DNA of 64,000 nucleotides from Bacteroidota bacterium (GTDB lineage Bacteria; Bacteroidota; Bacteroidia; NS11-12g; UBA955): NCBI GenBank assembly GCA_016787485.1, contig JAEUUL010000021.1, positions 1 to 64,000 of the forward strand, read 5' to 3'. Shown piece by piece: positions 45,101 to 52,776 of this stretch (position 1 is its first letter; each line of letters starts with the position of its first letter). The notes under the pieces were generated by a model. It saw only the letters and a program-made list of their open reading frames with translations, ran no database searches and was not told where the DNA came from. The position numbers and the translations under genes were made by a program.

Positions 45101-46850
45101 CCACAGAGGGATTTTAATTCCGGGTTATACCCGTAGTTACTTTAATCATGTAAATATCAGCGACGGCCAAAAAGGTGTGCAGTTATACCGCAGTGCAAAG
45201 AACAGCAGTCATTTAATGTCTTATACCAATTTTGATAATTGTGATATTGGCATCGAAAGCCTGGGTGTTGATTTTTATTATGATCAGGGTACGATTAGTA
45301 ACTATGGAAATCTGGGTGCAAATTTATTGCTCCTAGGAGGGCATACCCGTTTCAATGGCATCAACATAAGCAAATCTTCCGCATCCGCTTCTTCCACGGC
45401 GATTTACCATACCAGTGCCGGCGGCAGTTTTTCATTGTTGAAATGCGTACTGAATAACAACAATATTGGAATGGAAACCTGGGATGGAAAAGTACTTACT
45501 TCATGCAACCAGATAAGCAACTGCAATGACCTGGGCTTTAAGTCAGAAGTTACAGCAGCTATAGATATGTCAACCATAGGGAACAATCTGCTGGAAAACA
45601 ACAGCAATCATATTTTAAACAGGTATGATGGATACTGGACAGTAAAAGGAGGAAAAAATCTATTCATAAACTCGGGCAGCACAACAGCGAAATTCTGGGT
45701 TTCCATGGGCTACAATCCACCATTTGTGAATCCGGCAACTCATTCATTCAATGCAGATCAGAACTATTTCCATGCCAGTGGCTCCAGTCCATGGACTATT
45801 TCCGGTTCCAGTCTGTTGGAAGCCAAGATTTTGAACAACTTAACGGTAATCAATCATGACAATAATGCAGGCAATATAGGTACCTGGACGACTAACCGTG
45901 AGAATTACTGTAACCTTTCTCCGGGCAGTGGTGGTCCTTCTGAGAAAACAATAGTTACAACGTATCCGAATGACAGATATGGCAGCTTTTCACACAACAT
46001 AACAACCACACTTTTTGGCACCGGGGAATTGACTGAAGCATTGCAAATTGTTTCAGATTCTGTGAATGGTACAGACCAGCCCAATTACAATTATGCAATA
46101 AATGCTTACTGTCAGATTTTAAATGCGTATTATGTTGATACGCCTTCTTATGCAGTGCAAGGAACATTGAGAGACGCATTTAGCGACAAAATGACTACAT
46201 TTCAACATGCTATGAGCAATTGGAATGACTCGGTAAATTACAATTATGATACACTATGTACAAAAATGTTGGGTTGTAATTCTGCGTTAATTACCAAGGC
46301 AGGTGCCGGAAAATTCCCATGGACACTGATGAAGTATGAACTGTATCGAGACCGCAGTACAATATACCGGTATATGAATAATTACGGTGCGGTTTACAGT
46401 AGTATTGATAGCGGTAAATCTAAAATATCTGATGCAGGTGAAATAGCCTATTTCGATTATTTAAAATGCCGGTATGAGGGCGAAAAAGCGATGCTGGATA
46501 GTCTGGTAAGTCCGGATAGTTTGTTGTATTATTACCCATGTGTGCCGGAATCTCTGGAACCGTTGCCTATGCCATTGAACAAGCAACGGATCATGACAAA
46601 AAATTCCTCTGATCATTTTGTAATTCAACCGAATCCCTCTGATGATATTTTTGAAATAAAAGGCAAGCATTTGTCGAAAATTGTGATTTACAACAGCACG
46701 GGTAAGGAAGTGTATAATTATTCCCCTGCAGAAAAATTATATACAAGTCATTTTATATCATCGCGAAATTTACCTGTTGGGGTATACTCTGTTGAAATCA
46801 CTTCTTTTTTAAACACCACAGAATATTATAGAATAATGGTTCAGCGGTAA
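42165..46850 (+). CDS. Large T9SS-secreted metalloprotease-like protein with beta-helix region
   Basis: The 1561-aa protein has a signal peptide (…CSKNGIAQ) and an N-terminal beta region. The zinc-protease-like segment is TVMHEFGHYFLYHA (HEFGH at 464-468), with a downstream glutamate in AWTEGFATAFGL (E503) as the likely third ligand of a gluzincin-type site. A right-handed parallel beta-helix-like region follows at about 770-1250 (GAVLGF…, GTVIIKDGATFTV, short turns with Asn/Gly), then a helical segment. The C-terminal T9SS sorting domain starts IQPNPSDDIFEIKG and ends GVYSVEITSF…YYRIMVQR. It is probably surface-attached or secreted; the proteolytic activity is inferred. Confidence 0.78.
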   Translation: MKSKRYPMCKYVLLLAVLICSKNGIAQDSLATLTFKVQSSHVFLDTVSEKIRVAYCIKANDTVDLDSVQLTLQYPTLANTRGFLQELAFLNTSWSKPYFNTTLITGDSISDTAELFFNKDRMPFYFQYLELNMRSLNDTAQRIFQSAEVMVYFTPYDTIEVYNSTDFDRLHRIWNTDDSQMVALRIPANKNELPVSNLSEEDFANDSLVISYYSHPALSYVVPKQYAQDTFDLQQESEEGVSRRADACGNNKRRWKGTFTGSLNSRVELDRENTNVKDEVNIKLRKIRVRIMEKDAAPNPDDELAVIYTDDEGNFSRYIETCQRYQGGINAWNEGDALEIYYIIEGANSSRSVIARTDLGATRRGTWHQSSPEIWNYNNGNVANHAAGEIWPDNRNVQAQLVHWASLCRDFVKSSDGMGSSYWLGDSYHPVVIKYLENFDWSFYYPDKLRISHLARNDENTVMHEFGHYFLYHAQGKSWPHHALWGDHGIEYNAKTRELAWTEGFATAFGLMVDMYYHNLDGEGGLEPQNHETRQRFEFNTPRVLRHNVPGEERVFTHGLVTEYTVSCFLLDLFDNGSTRRTMRTAAAITSDDGNNIGSADGWDNISLPFSTIIQPILDHQGSCCFSYDVLQNVEDYVFALAKVVPCNLRSEIWPCVFLNGLRNFSDPVTQWIGSDWVRVQNTMEWDQFKFKNGRDAFKFKGHESESYWQDVQLLTGTDDNFNLCTESNIGGIVSEEGFISDPLTIENGAVLGFNVQEMHDFYNQTGFHMPAPPVTNTFTAYISNRNTIVAAGGIMEFGDANGTTVTNAEVCAGTRITLGQTNMGLDPAKMIINDNSKLTINEGAELVISKNYQIILNGPNAILEIKGTVIIKDGATFTVSGGDDGFGFVRTVKDYPPASPAFKAHNNVPCRIELTGNDPTDKLLEIRGTDGLYLSLPGIVWLENCKVEMETGSKFNPEIDGGVVIKNSDFAAYNTTPGHRGILIPGYTRSYFNHVNISDGQKGVQLYRSAKNSSHLMSYTNFDNCDIGIESLGVDFYYDQGTISNYGNLGANLLLLGGHTRFNGINISKSSASASSTAIYHTSAGGSFSLLKCVLNNNNIGMETWDGKVLTSCNQISNCNDLGFKSEVTAAIDMSTIGNNLLENNSNHILNRYDGYWTVKGGKNLFINSGSTTAKFWVSMGYNPPFVNPATHSFNADQNYFHASGSSPWTISGSSLLEAKILNNLTVINHDNNAGNIGTWTTNRENYCNLSPGSGGPSEKTIVTTYPNDRYGSFSHNITTTLFGTGELTEALQIVSDSVNGTDQPNYNYAINAYCQILNAYYVDTPSYAVQGTLRDAFSDKMTTFQHAMSNWNDSVNYNYDTLCTKMLGCNSALITKAGAGKFPWTLMKYELYRDRSTIYRYMNNYGAVYSSIDSGKSKISDAGEIAYFDYLKCRYEGEKAMLDSLVSPDSLLYYYPCVPESLEPLPMPLNKQRIMTKNSSDHFVIQPNPSDDIFEIKGKHLSKIVIYNSTGKEVYNYSPAEKLYTSHFISSRNLPVGVYSVEITSFLNTTEYYRIMVQR

Positions 46851-46959
46851 GTCTATACCTATTTCTAGATAACTACAGCATTTTCATAAAAGAAGATGAA
46901 CCCCTTGTCTCTTTCTGTTCATAAAACAACGAAATTCGCGGATTGTTACATTAAGTACC

Positions 46960-49767
46960 TTGACACAGCCCGGCAATATCCTCATTAAAAACGCGCATCA
47001 GCACAATTTAAAGCACCTTGATATCAGTTTCAGGCATGGCTCTTTCTCTGTAGTTACAGGGGTTTCAGGCTCCGGAAAAAGCAGTCTGGTATTTGATACC
47101 CTGTTTGCCGAAGGCCAACGCCGATACGTAGAAAGTCTGAGCAGCTATGCCCGTCAGTTCATGGGCCGCATGAAAAAACCGGCCGTGGATTACATCCTGG
47201 GTCTGTGTCCTGCAGTAGCCATAGAGCAAAAGGTAAATACCCGTAATCCGCGCAGTACTGTAGCTACCAGTACCGAAATTTACGATTATCTCAAGCTCCT
47301 CTTCAGCCGCGCGGGTCACACGTTTTCCCCCAAAAGCGGCAGGGAGGTAAAACGGAACGATGCCAAAGACGTGGTTCAATATGTTTTGGCGATGAAGCCA
47401 GATACAGTATGCCTTGTGCTTGCACCCCTGCAGGATGAACTGACCAGGTCCAGGTTGGAATTGATCTTGCAAAACGGTTTCAGCCGCATATATCACCATG
47501 GTGAGATACTTAAAATCGCAGAGTTGGTGGAAGCGGGTACTTCTCTGGAGTCTGGCGCCTGTCTGGTGGTAGACCGTGTGGTGGCAAACCCGGCCGACGA
47601 AGAGTTGGAAAGCCGCTTGTATGACAGTGCTGAGACGGCCTTTTGGGAAGGAAAGGGAACCTGTCTGGTCGTTGCCGATGGGGGTGAACCGGCGGAATTC
47701 AGCAACCGGTTTGAGATGGACGGCATCGTTTTCGAAGTGCCCACCCGCGATTTTCTCAGTTTCAACAATCCCTACGGTGCCTGCCGCCGTTGTGAAGGAT
47801 TTGGCTCGGTGTTGGGGATAGACGAGGACTTGGTGATACCGGACAAGGGATTGAGTGTGTACGAAGGGGCAGTGGCTCCCTGGAAAGGGGATACCATGGG
47901 AGAGTGGCGTGAGGATTTTATCCGGCTTGCTGCTGCTGAAGGGTTTCCCATACACCGCCCATACCGTGAGTTGAGTGTGATACATAAGGAATTGCTGTGG
48001 AAAGGCAGTAAAAAACTGCCTGGCATAGATGATTTCTTTAAGTATGTGGAAGAAAAAAGCTATAAAATACAATACAGGGTGCTGGCTGCCCGGTATCGCG
48101 GAAAAACCATGTGTCCGGACTGCAAAGGAACCCGACTGAGACCGGATGCTGCCTGGGTAAAGATGGTGGCACAGAATGCAAGCGCGGCAATTCCGGAAAA
48201 AATCAGCCTGCAGGAGGTGCTGCTGATGCCGGTGCATGAAGCGCTGGCTTATTTCAACGGCGTAAAATACAGCGAACAGGATGAGACCATAGCGGCACGC
48301 ATATTGGCTGAGATACGGAACCGGCTTCGTTTTCTGGAGAACGTAGGGCTGGGTTACCTCAGCCTCAATCGCCTGAGCAATACACTGAGTGGTGGCGAAA
48401 GCCAGCGCATCAACCTGGCTACCAGCCTTGGAAGTAACCTCACCGGCAGTCTGTATGTACTGGATGAGCCCAGTATAGGGCTTCACAGCCGCGATACAGA
48501 AAGACTGATAGAAGTCTTAAAGGAACTGCAGAGAGAAGGTAACACGGTTCTTGTAGTAGAGCATGACGAGGATGTGATGAAAGCGGCCGATTTTCTTGCA
48601 GATATCGGGCCACTGGCGGGTTCTGCCGGTGGGAAACTCATGTTTGCCGGCAATTACACCCAAATGCTGCAGGATGAAAACAGCCTTACCGGAAAATACC
48701 TGAGTGGACGGGAAAGTATACCTGTACCGGAACACCGCAGACCCTGGAAACACAGCCTGAAAGTACTGGGTGCTGAAGCACATAACCTGAAGAACATCGA
48801 TGTGGAATTTCCACTGGAGACTCTCACAGTGGTGACTGGTGTAAGTGGCAGCGGCAAAACCACCCTGGTAAAACAAATCCTGTATCCGGCATTGTCCAAA
48901 GAACTGGGACAGTTTGTAGGAACACGCACCGGCACGTTTGGCGGACTGGAAGGGGCCAAAAAAATGGTGAAGGCCGTGGAGTTGGTCGATCAGAATCCCA
49001 TAGGGAAAAGCAGTCGCAGCAACCCTGTAACTTATGTAAAAGCCTACGACGAAGTGCGCGATTTGTATGCCTCGCAACCCCTTAGCAAATTCAAAGGGTT
49101 CAAACCTGCGCACTACAGTTTCAATGTGGATGGTGGTCGTTGCGACAATTGTCAGGGTGAGGGAGAAACAGTGATAGAAATGCAGTTTATGGCCGACATC
49201 AAACTACCCTGTGAGGTTTGCGGTGGTAAGCGTTTCAGGAACGAGGTGCTGGAAGTGGAGTACAAAGGCAAAAACATCTACGATGTGCTGGAAATGACGG
49301 TGGATGAAGCTGTATCGTTTTTTGCCGATGAAAAGAATATCGCCGACCGGTTGAAACCTTTGCAGGATGTGGGACTGGGGTACGTAAAACTGGGGCAGGG
49401 CAGCAATACCCTGAGTGGAGGGGAGGCGCAACGGGTGAAGCTGGCTTTTTATCTGAGCAAGGCCAATCCGCACAAGGAGGGAGGCACAGTGTTCATCTTT
49501 GATGAACCCACAACCGGGTTGCATTTTCACGACATTAAAAAGTTGCTGGCCAGTTTCAACGCCCTCATTCAAAAAGGGAATACAGTCATCTGTATAGAGC
49601 ACAACCTGGATGTGGTAAAGTGCGCAGACTGGGTGATAGATATGGGTCCGGAAGCTGGAGATGCCGGAGGTGATCTGGTTTTTGCCGGATTGCCGGAGGA
49701 TCTGCTGAAAGTACCGGCCAGCTATACCGGAAAGTACCTGGCAGATAAGTTAAAAGCGAAAAATTAA
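46960..49767 (+). CDS. uvrA: Excinuclease ABC subunit A
   Basis: The 935-aa DNA-damage sensor of nucleotide excision repair has two ABC ATPase halves: Walker A GVSGSGKSSL (34-43) and GVSGSGKTTLV (from about 627), and signatures LSGGESQR and LSGGEAQRVKLA. Zinc modules are CRRCEGFG…CPDCKGTRL and CDNCQGEG…CEVCGGKRF. The N-terminal UvrB-interaction segment is RYVESLSSYARQFMGRM. Translation appears to start at TTG 46960. Length and motifs are normal for UvrA. Confidence 0.96.
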   Translation: MTQPGNILIKNAHQHNLKHLDISFRHGSFSVVTGVSGSGKSSLVFDTLFAEGQRRYVESLSSYARQFMGRMKKPAVDYILGLCPAVAIEQKVNTRNPRSTVATSTEIYDYLKLLFSRAGHTFSPKSGREVKRNDAKDVVQYVLAMKPDTVCLVLAPLQDELTRSRLELILQNGFSRIYHHGEILKIAELVEAGTSLESGACLVVDRVVANPADEELESRLYDSAETAFWEGKGTCLVVADGGEPAEFSNRFEMDGIVFEVPTRDFLSFNNPYGACRRCEGFGSVLGIDEDLVIPDKGLSVYEGAVAPWKGDTMGEWREDFIRLAAAEGFPIHRPYRELSVIHKELLWKGSKKLPGIDDFFKYVEEKSYKIQYRVLAARYRGKTMCPDCKGTRLRPDAAWVKMVAQNASAAIPEKISLQEVLLMPVHEALAYFNGVKYSEQDETIAARILAEIRNRLRFLENVGLGYLSLNRLSNTLSGGESQRINLATSLGSNLTGSLYVLDEPSIGLHSRDTERLIEVLKELQREGNTVLVVEHDEDVMKAADFLADIGPLAGSAGGKLMFAGNYTQMLQDENSLTGKYLSGRESIPVPEHRRPWKHSLKVLGAEAHNLKNIDVEFPLETLTVVTGVSGSGKTTLVKQILYPALSKELGQFVGTRTGTFGGLEGAKKMVKAVELVDQNPIGKSSRSNPVTYVKAYDEVRDLYASQPLSKFKGFKPAHYSFNVDGGRCDNCQGEGETVIEMQFMADIKLPCEVCGGKRFRNEVLEVEYKGKNIYDVLEMTVDEAVSFFADEKNIADRLKPLQDVGLGYVKLGQGSNTLSGGEAQRVKLAFYLSKANPHKEGGTVFIFDEPTTGLHFHDIKKLLASFNALIQKGNTVICIEHNLDVVKCADWVIDMGPEAGDAGGDLVFAGLPEDLLKVPASYTGKYLADKLKAKN

Positions 49768-49871
49768 AAATAGAAAGCTTAATCAGGTTCTTTCATTGTT
49801 ATAAAATCGGCAACTGCGGCAAGATCATTTTTTTATCTTACAATGCCTTTTCTAATATTGCGTTCATAACC

Positions 49872-50489
49872 ATGAAGCAATTAACCCTGTTATTGTTACT
49901 GACAGCAGCCTTGCCATTGTCTGCACAACACCGTGAATGGAGGGGCGGAGCCCTTTTGTCCAACCAGGTGGTTTCATTCCCTGTCACCGGATTCCCTTCC
50001 GTATTTCGTTCTGCCATTCATCCCGGGCTTGACGGGTATCTGGAAACCCGGCTGAACAAAAAAGAGCATAACCAGTTCGTGTTGCAACTGGGACTGGGGG
50101 TGTTGTACCACAGGTTTTTTCAAACCGCCATTAAGCTCTACCCCTGGCTGGATTATCGCTATGCGCCCAAAGGACCCTGGAAAGTCAGTGTGGGATTGGG
50201 GGCAGGCTATCAGCATAGTTTTCCGGCCTACGGAATTCTGCGAAAAAATGCTGCAGGGGAGTGGGTGCAGATACCCGCCTGGCATGGCCGTCCCCAGTTC
50301 ATCGCCGGTGCCGGTCTGGGTGTATCCCGTGCGATGCAAAGCGATGACCCGGACGGAATCCGGTGGGAGTTTCGCCTGCGCAGCAGCATTCAAACCCCGT
50401 TTGCAAAAAGTTATATTCCCATGATTCCCTACAATTCCGTCATGCTGGGTTTGTCCCTGCCGGTTCAGTGCAAAGGAGGTAAAAAGTGA
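49872..50489 (+). CDS. Small outer-membrane barrel-like protein
   Basis: The 205-aa product has a signal peptide (…AALPLSAQ) and then barrel-like strands (FVLQLGLGVLYHRFF, WKVSVGLGAGYQHSF, PQFIAGAGLGVSRAM, NSVMLGLSLPVQ). No named family is recognised. Its stop codon overlaps the GTG start of the serine hydrolase gene, and a strong Shine-Dalgarno for that gene lies within its last codons, so the pair is co-expressed. Confidence 0.6.
   Translation: MKQLTLLLLLTAALPLSAQHREWRGGALLSNQVVSFPVTGFPSVFRSAIHPGLDGYLETRLNKKEHNQFVLQLGLGVLYHRFFQTAIKLYPWLDYRYAPKGPWKVSVGLGAGYQHSFPAYGILRKNAAGEWVQIPAWHGRPQFIAGAGLGVSRAMQSDDPDGIRWEFRLRSSIQTPFAKSYIPMIPYNSVMLGLSLPVQCKGGKK
50472..50480 (+). promoter_or_regulatory. 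Strong Shine-Dalgarno site AAAGGAGGT
   Basis: This near-perfect anti-16S match lies 5 bp before the GTG at 50486 and decides that start. It is notable because such sites are rare in Bacteroidota and absent before most genes here. Confidence 0.7.
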
Positions 50490-51640
50490 GAATCCTGGCC
50501 ATTTCCTTGTTATTGCTGGGCTTTTTGCATGGCTGCAAACGGGCGGATGTGATTCATAGCCGCAAACTGGATTGCAACTATACCGATTCCAGCAGCAAAA
50601 AAGCGGTATATGATGCCATAGTGCGGAAGTACGTGCAGAAGGGCTTGCCGGGTATTTCCCTGCTCATCCATGATTCTGCAGGACATTATGTGGGTTCTGC
50701 CGGGTATGCGGACATTGAAAAGCACGTGCCCTTCACACCCTGCCATATCAGCAAGGCGGCCAGCATCACCAAATTGCTGGTAGGTACACTTACCCTGAAA
50801 CTGCAGGAAATGGGTAAAATCAATATTGACGACCCCGTCTCCAAATACATTGATGCAGGAATCCTGAAAAAAATTGACGAGGCTGAGGGAAAAACGATAA
50901 AGCAGCTGATGAACCATACCACCGGTATTTATGATGTGATTACAGATGATGAATTCTACCTGGCCGTACTGAACAATCCCAACCACCGGTGGACCCAGGA
51001 GGAATTACTGAAATACGTGTATGGGAAAAAGGCTTACACGCTTGGCCAGCCCTATGGTGCTTACTACAGCAATACCAATACCCTGCTGCTGAGCATGTGC
51101 ATTGAAAAAGCAACCGGCAGGAGCCATGCCGACTTGCTGCACGAACTGATACTGAAACCCAACGGCATGGTGAACACCTATTACCAGGGACATGACCAGT
51201 TGCCCGCGGATGCTGCCCAGGGCTATTATGACCTGCACAACAACGGCACACTGAGCAATGTGAGCAACCTCATCACGGGCAGCGGGAATGGCTACGGGGG
51301 TGTTTTTTCCAATGTGTTTGACCTGTATACATTTTACACGAATCTGCTCCGGTATAAAACCATCCTGAGCCAGGCTTCGCTAGACATCATGCAGCAGTTT
51401 GTGCAGGAGGATGATGATTTTTACACCGGCGTGGGCATGGTGAAACGCTTTACCCATAAGTCTGCCTATGGCATTGGCCATAATGGCCGCGACCTGGGGT
51501 ATAACGCAAACCTGTATTATTTTCCTGCAAAAAATGCCTGGCTGGTCTTCTTTGTAAATTACGGAACCAACGGTAGCAGTCGTCTGAAACAAACCTTCTT
51601 TGATTTTGAAAACGAAGTGGTGGATGCCATGTTGCAGTAA
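50486..51640 (+). CDS. Serine hydrolase of the class C beta-lactamase/DD-peptidase fold (lipoprotein)
   Basis: The 384-aa protein has a lipoprotein signal (LLLLGFLHGC, Cys about 17) and the three motifs of the fold: AASITK (S93-x-x-K96), YSN (Y194-N196) and HNG in GIGHNGRDLGYN. LMNHTTGIYD is the usual LLxHTSG segment. It is anchored in the envelope, probably facing the periplasm; the substrate may be a peptide, ester or D-Ala peptide, not a proven beta-lactam. It starts at GTG with a strong ribosome site, coupled to the upstream barrel gene. Confidence 0.88.
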   Translation: MRILAISLLLLGFLHGCKRADVIHSRKLDCNYTDSSSKKAVYDAIVRKYVQKGLPGISLLIHDSAGHYVGSAGYADIEKHVPFTPCHISKAASITKLLVGTLTLKLQEMGKINIDDPVSKYIDAGILKKIDEAEGKTIKQLMNHTTGIYDVITDDEFYLAVLNNPNHRWTQEELLKYVYGKKAYTLGQPYGAYYSNTNTLLLSMCIEKATGRSHADLLHELILKPNGMVNTYYQGHDQLPADAAQGYYDLHNNGTLSNVSNLITGSGNGYGGVFSNVFDLYTFYTNLLRYKTILSQASLDIMQQFVQEDDDFYTGVGMVKRFTHKSAYGIGHNGRDLGYNANLYYFPAKNAWLVFFVNYGTNGSSRLKQTFFDFENEVVDAMLQ

Positions 51641-51649
51641 TTTACCAGT

Positions 51650-52645
51650 CTAACTACAGGTGGTGAAAGGGTTGGGGCAGTAATCATACTGATGCAGCCA
51701 GCCACTGTATTGTTTACCCCGGTAAAGGAATTCAACTTTCAGCCACTGTTTATGGCACCCTTTTATTTCCACGTCCATCATGTTCAGGTAGCTGTTTGCA
51801 GTGTCCTTCATGTCTATCACATGCAGGGGTGCGCTTTTTCTGTCCGGCTGGCTGTAAAGCATGTATTTTCTTGTTTCATCGTAAAAACGCAGATTCACGT
51901 GCAAATTGCTCTTAACTGCCGGCAGGGCTGCATGGCGTTTTCCGGTAAAATCCCATTCCTGCCCCTTTGGGGTGACTGACAACAACAAATGCCCGGCCGA
52001 ATCACCCACAATATGCGCAAATCCAAAATAGGGCATGGTATCATCCGGAGAGAGAGTGTATGCACGCACGCCCTGTTTGAACATGACTGTATCCTTCACA
52101 TCGAAATAAGCCTCACAATCACAGGGAGGCCGCACTGCATGTGAAAACAGGTCTAGCTTTGAAAGTCCGGTTACAATAAACCACGCCCCACCGGGGCGAT
52201 TGCTGTATACCACTGTATCTCCGAAAACAGTATACCGGAAATAATCCGTGCGGGTTTCTATGGAAAGGGTATAATCCCCAAACACATGCCGCAGGTTTTG
52301 GGCAAGCGCCCCGGAGCTGTCCGGGAGTTGCAGCGTATCCAGGCCTGACAGCAGGGCAAGTAACCTGCTTTTTGTCATGTAACGGGTTTGTGGTTCATCG
52401 TCTGAACTATCCGCTGAACTATGGTTTTTCGCGGCGTTCAGTCCCCAGAAGGTGCACAGCTTCCAGCCGGAGTCATGTAAAACACGCAAATGTTTCTCAC
52501 ACTCCCTGCGGGAGGAGGTGTCTCCACCCATTATAACAACGCCGAGGTAAGAAATACTGTTGTGCGATTTAGCAGACCTGCAGCCGGCACTGACGGATAT
52601 TACCGCAATAAACAGCCATACCAAGCGGCAAACAGATATACCCAT
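51650..52645 (-). CDS. Lipoprotein of unknown function
   Basis: The 331-aa protein starts at the ATG at 52645 (signal peptide …AVISVSAGC with a lipobox Cys). The mature part has no recognised domain; it contains VVIMGGDTSSRRECEKHLRV, a CDCEAYFDVKD segment and a Trp/Tyr-rich C-terminus with WLKVEFLYRGKQYSGWLHQY, reminiscent of an SH3-like beta domain but not assignable. It is convergent with the serine hydrolase gene (9 bp apart). Confidence 0.55.
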   Translation of the reverse strand: MGISVCRLVWLFIAVISVSAGCRSAKSHNSISYLGVVIMGGDTSSRRECEKHLRVLHDSGWKLCTFWGLNAAKNHSSADSSDDEPQTRYMTKSRLLALLSGLDTLQLPDSSGALAQNLRHVFGDYTLSIETRTDYFRYTVFGDTVVYSNRPGGAWFIVTGLSKLDLFSHAVRPPCDCEAYFDVKDTVMFKQGVRAYTLSPDDTMPYFGFAHIVGDSAGHLLLSVTPKGQEWDFTGKRHAALPAVKSNLHVNLRFYDETRKYMLYSQPDRKSAPLHVIDMKDTANSYLNMMDVEIKGCHKQWLKVEFLYRGKQYSGWLHQYDYCPNPFTTCS

Positions 52646-52764
52646 ATATGCAAATGAATGAAATTTCCTGAACAACAAAAATAAAACCCCAACACGTATG
52701 GCTTTTCACAAAGTAAAAATGGCATTTCGCACATTAAAATTGTGATAGCTAAAACCCTCATGCC

Positions 52765-52772
52765 TACTTTTG
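52765..52772 (+). promoter_or_regulatory. -7 promoter element of the 743-aa secreted protein gene
   Basis: TACTTTTG fits TAnnTTTG and ends 4 bp before the ATG at 52777, another leaderless arrangement. Confidence 0.45.
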
Positions 52773-52776
52773 CCCT

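Noticed and set aside
47065-48486. Minus-strand frame of 473 aa over uvrA
   Set aside because: Long but antisense to a fully conserved UvrA; composition (His/Phe/Gln-rich) is typical of a shadow frame.
49872-51640. Barrel plus serine hydrolase as a beta-lactam resistance unit
   Set aside because: The hydrolase has only the general fold motifs; nothing distinguishes a beta-lactamase from other penicillin-binding-protein-like esterases.
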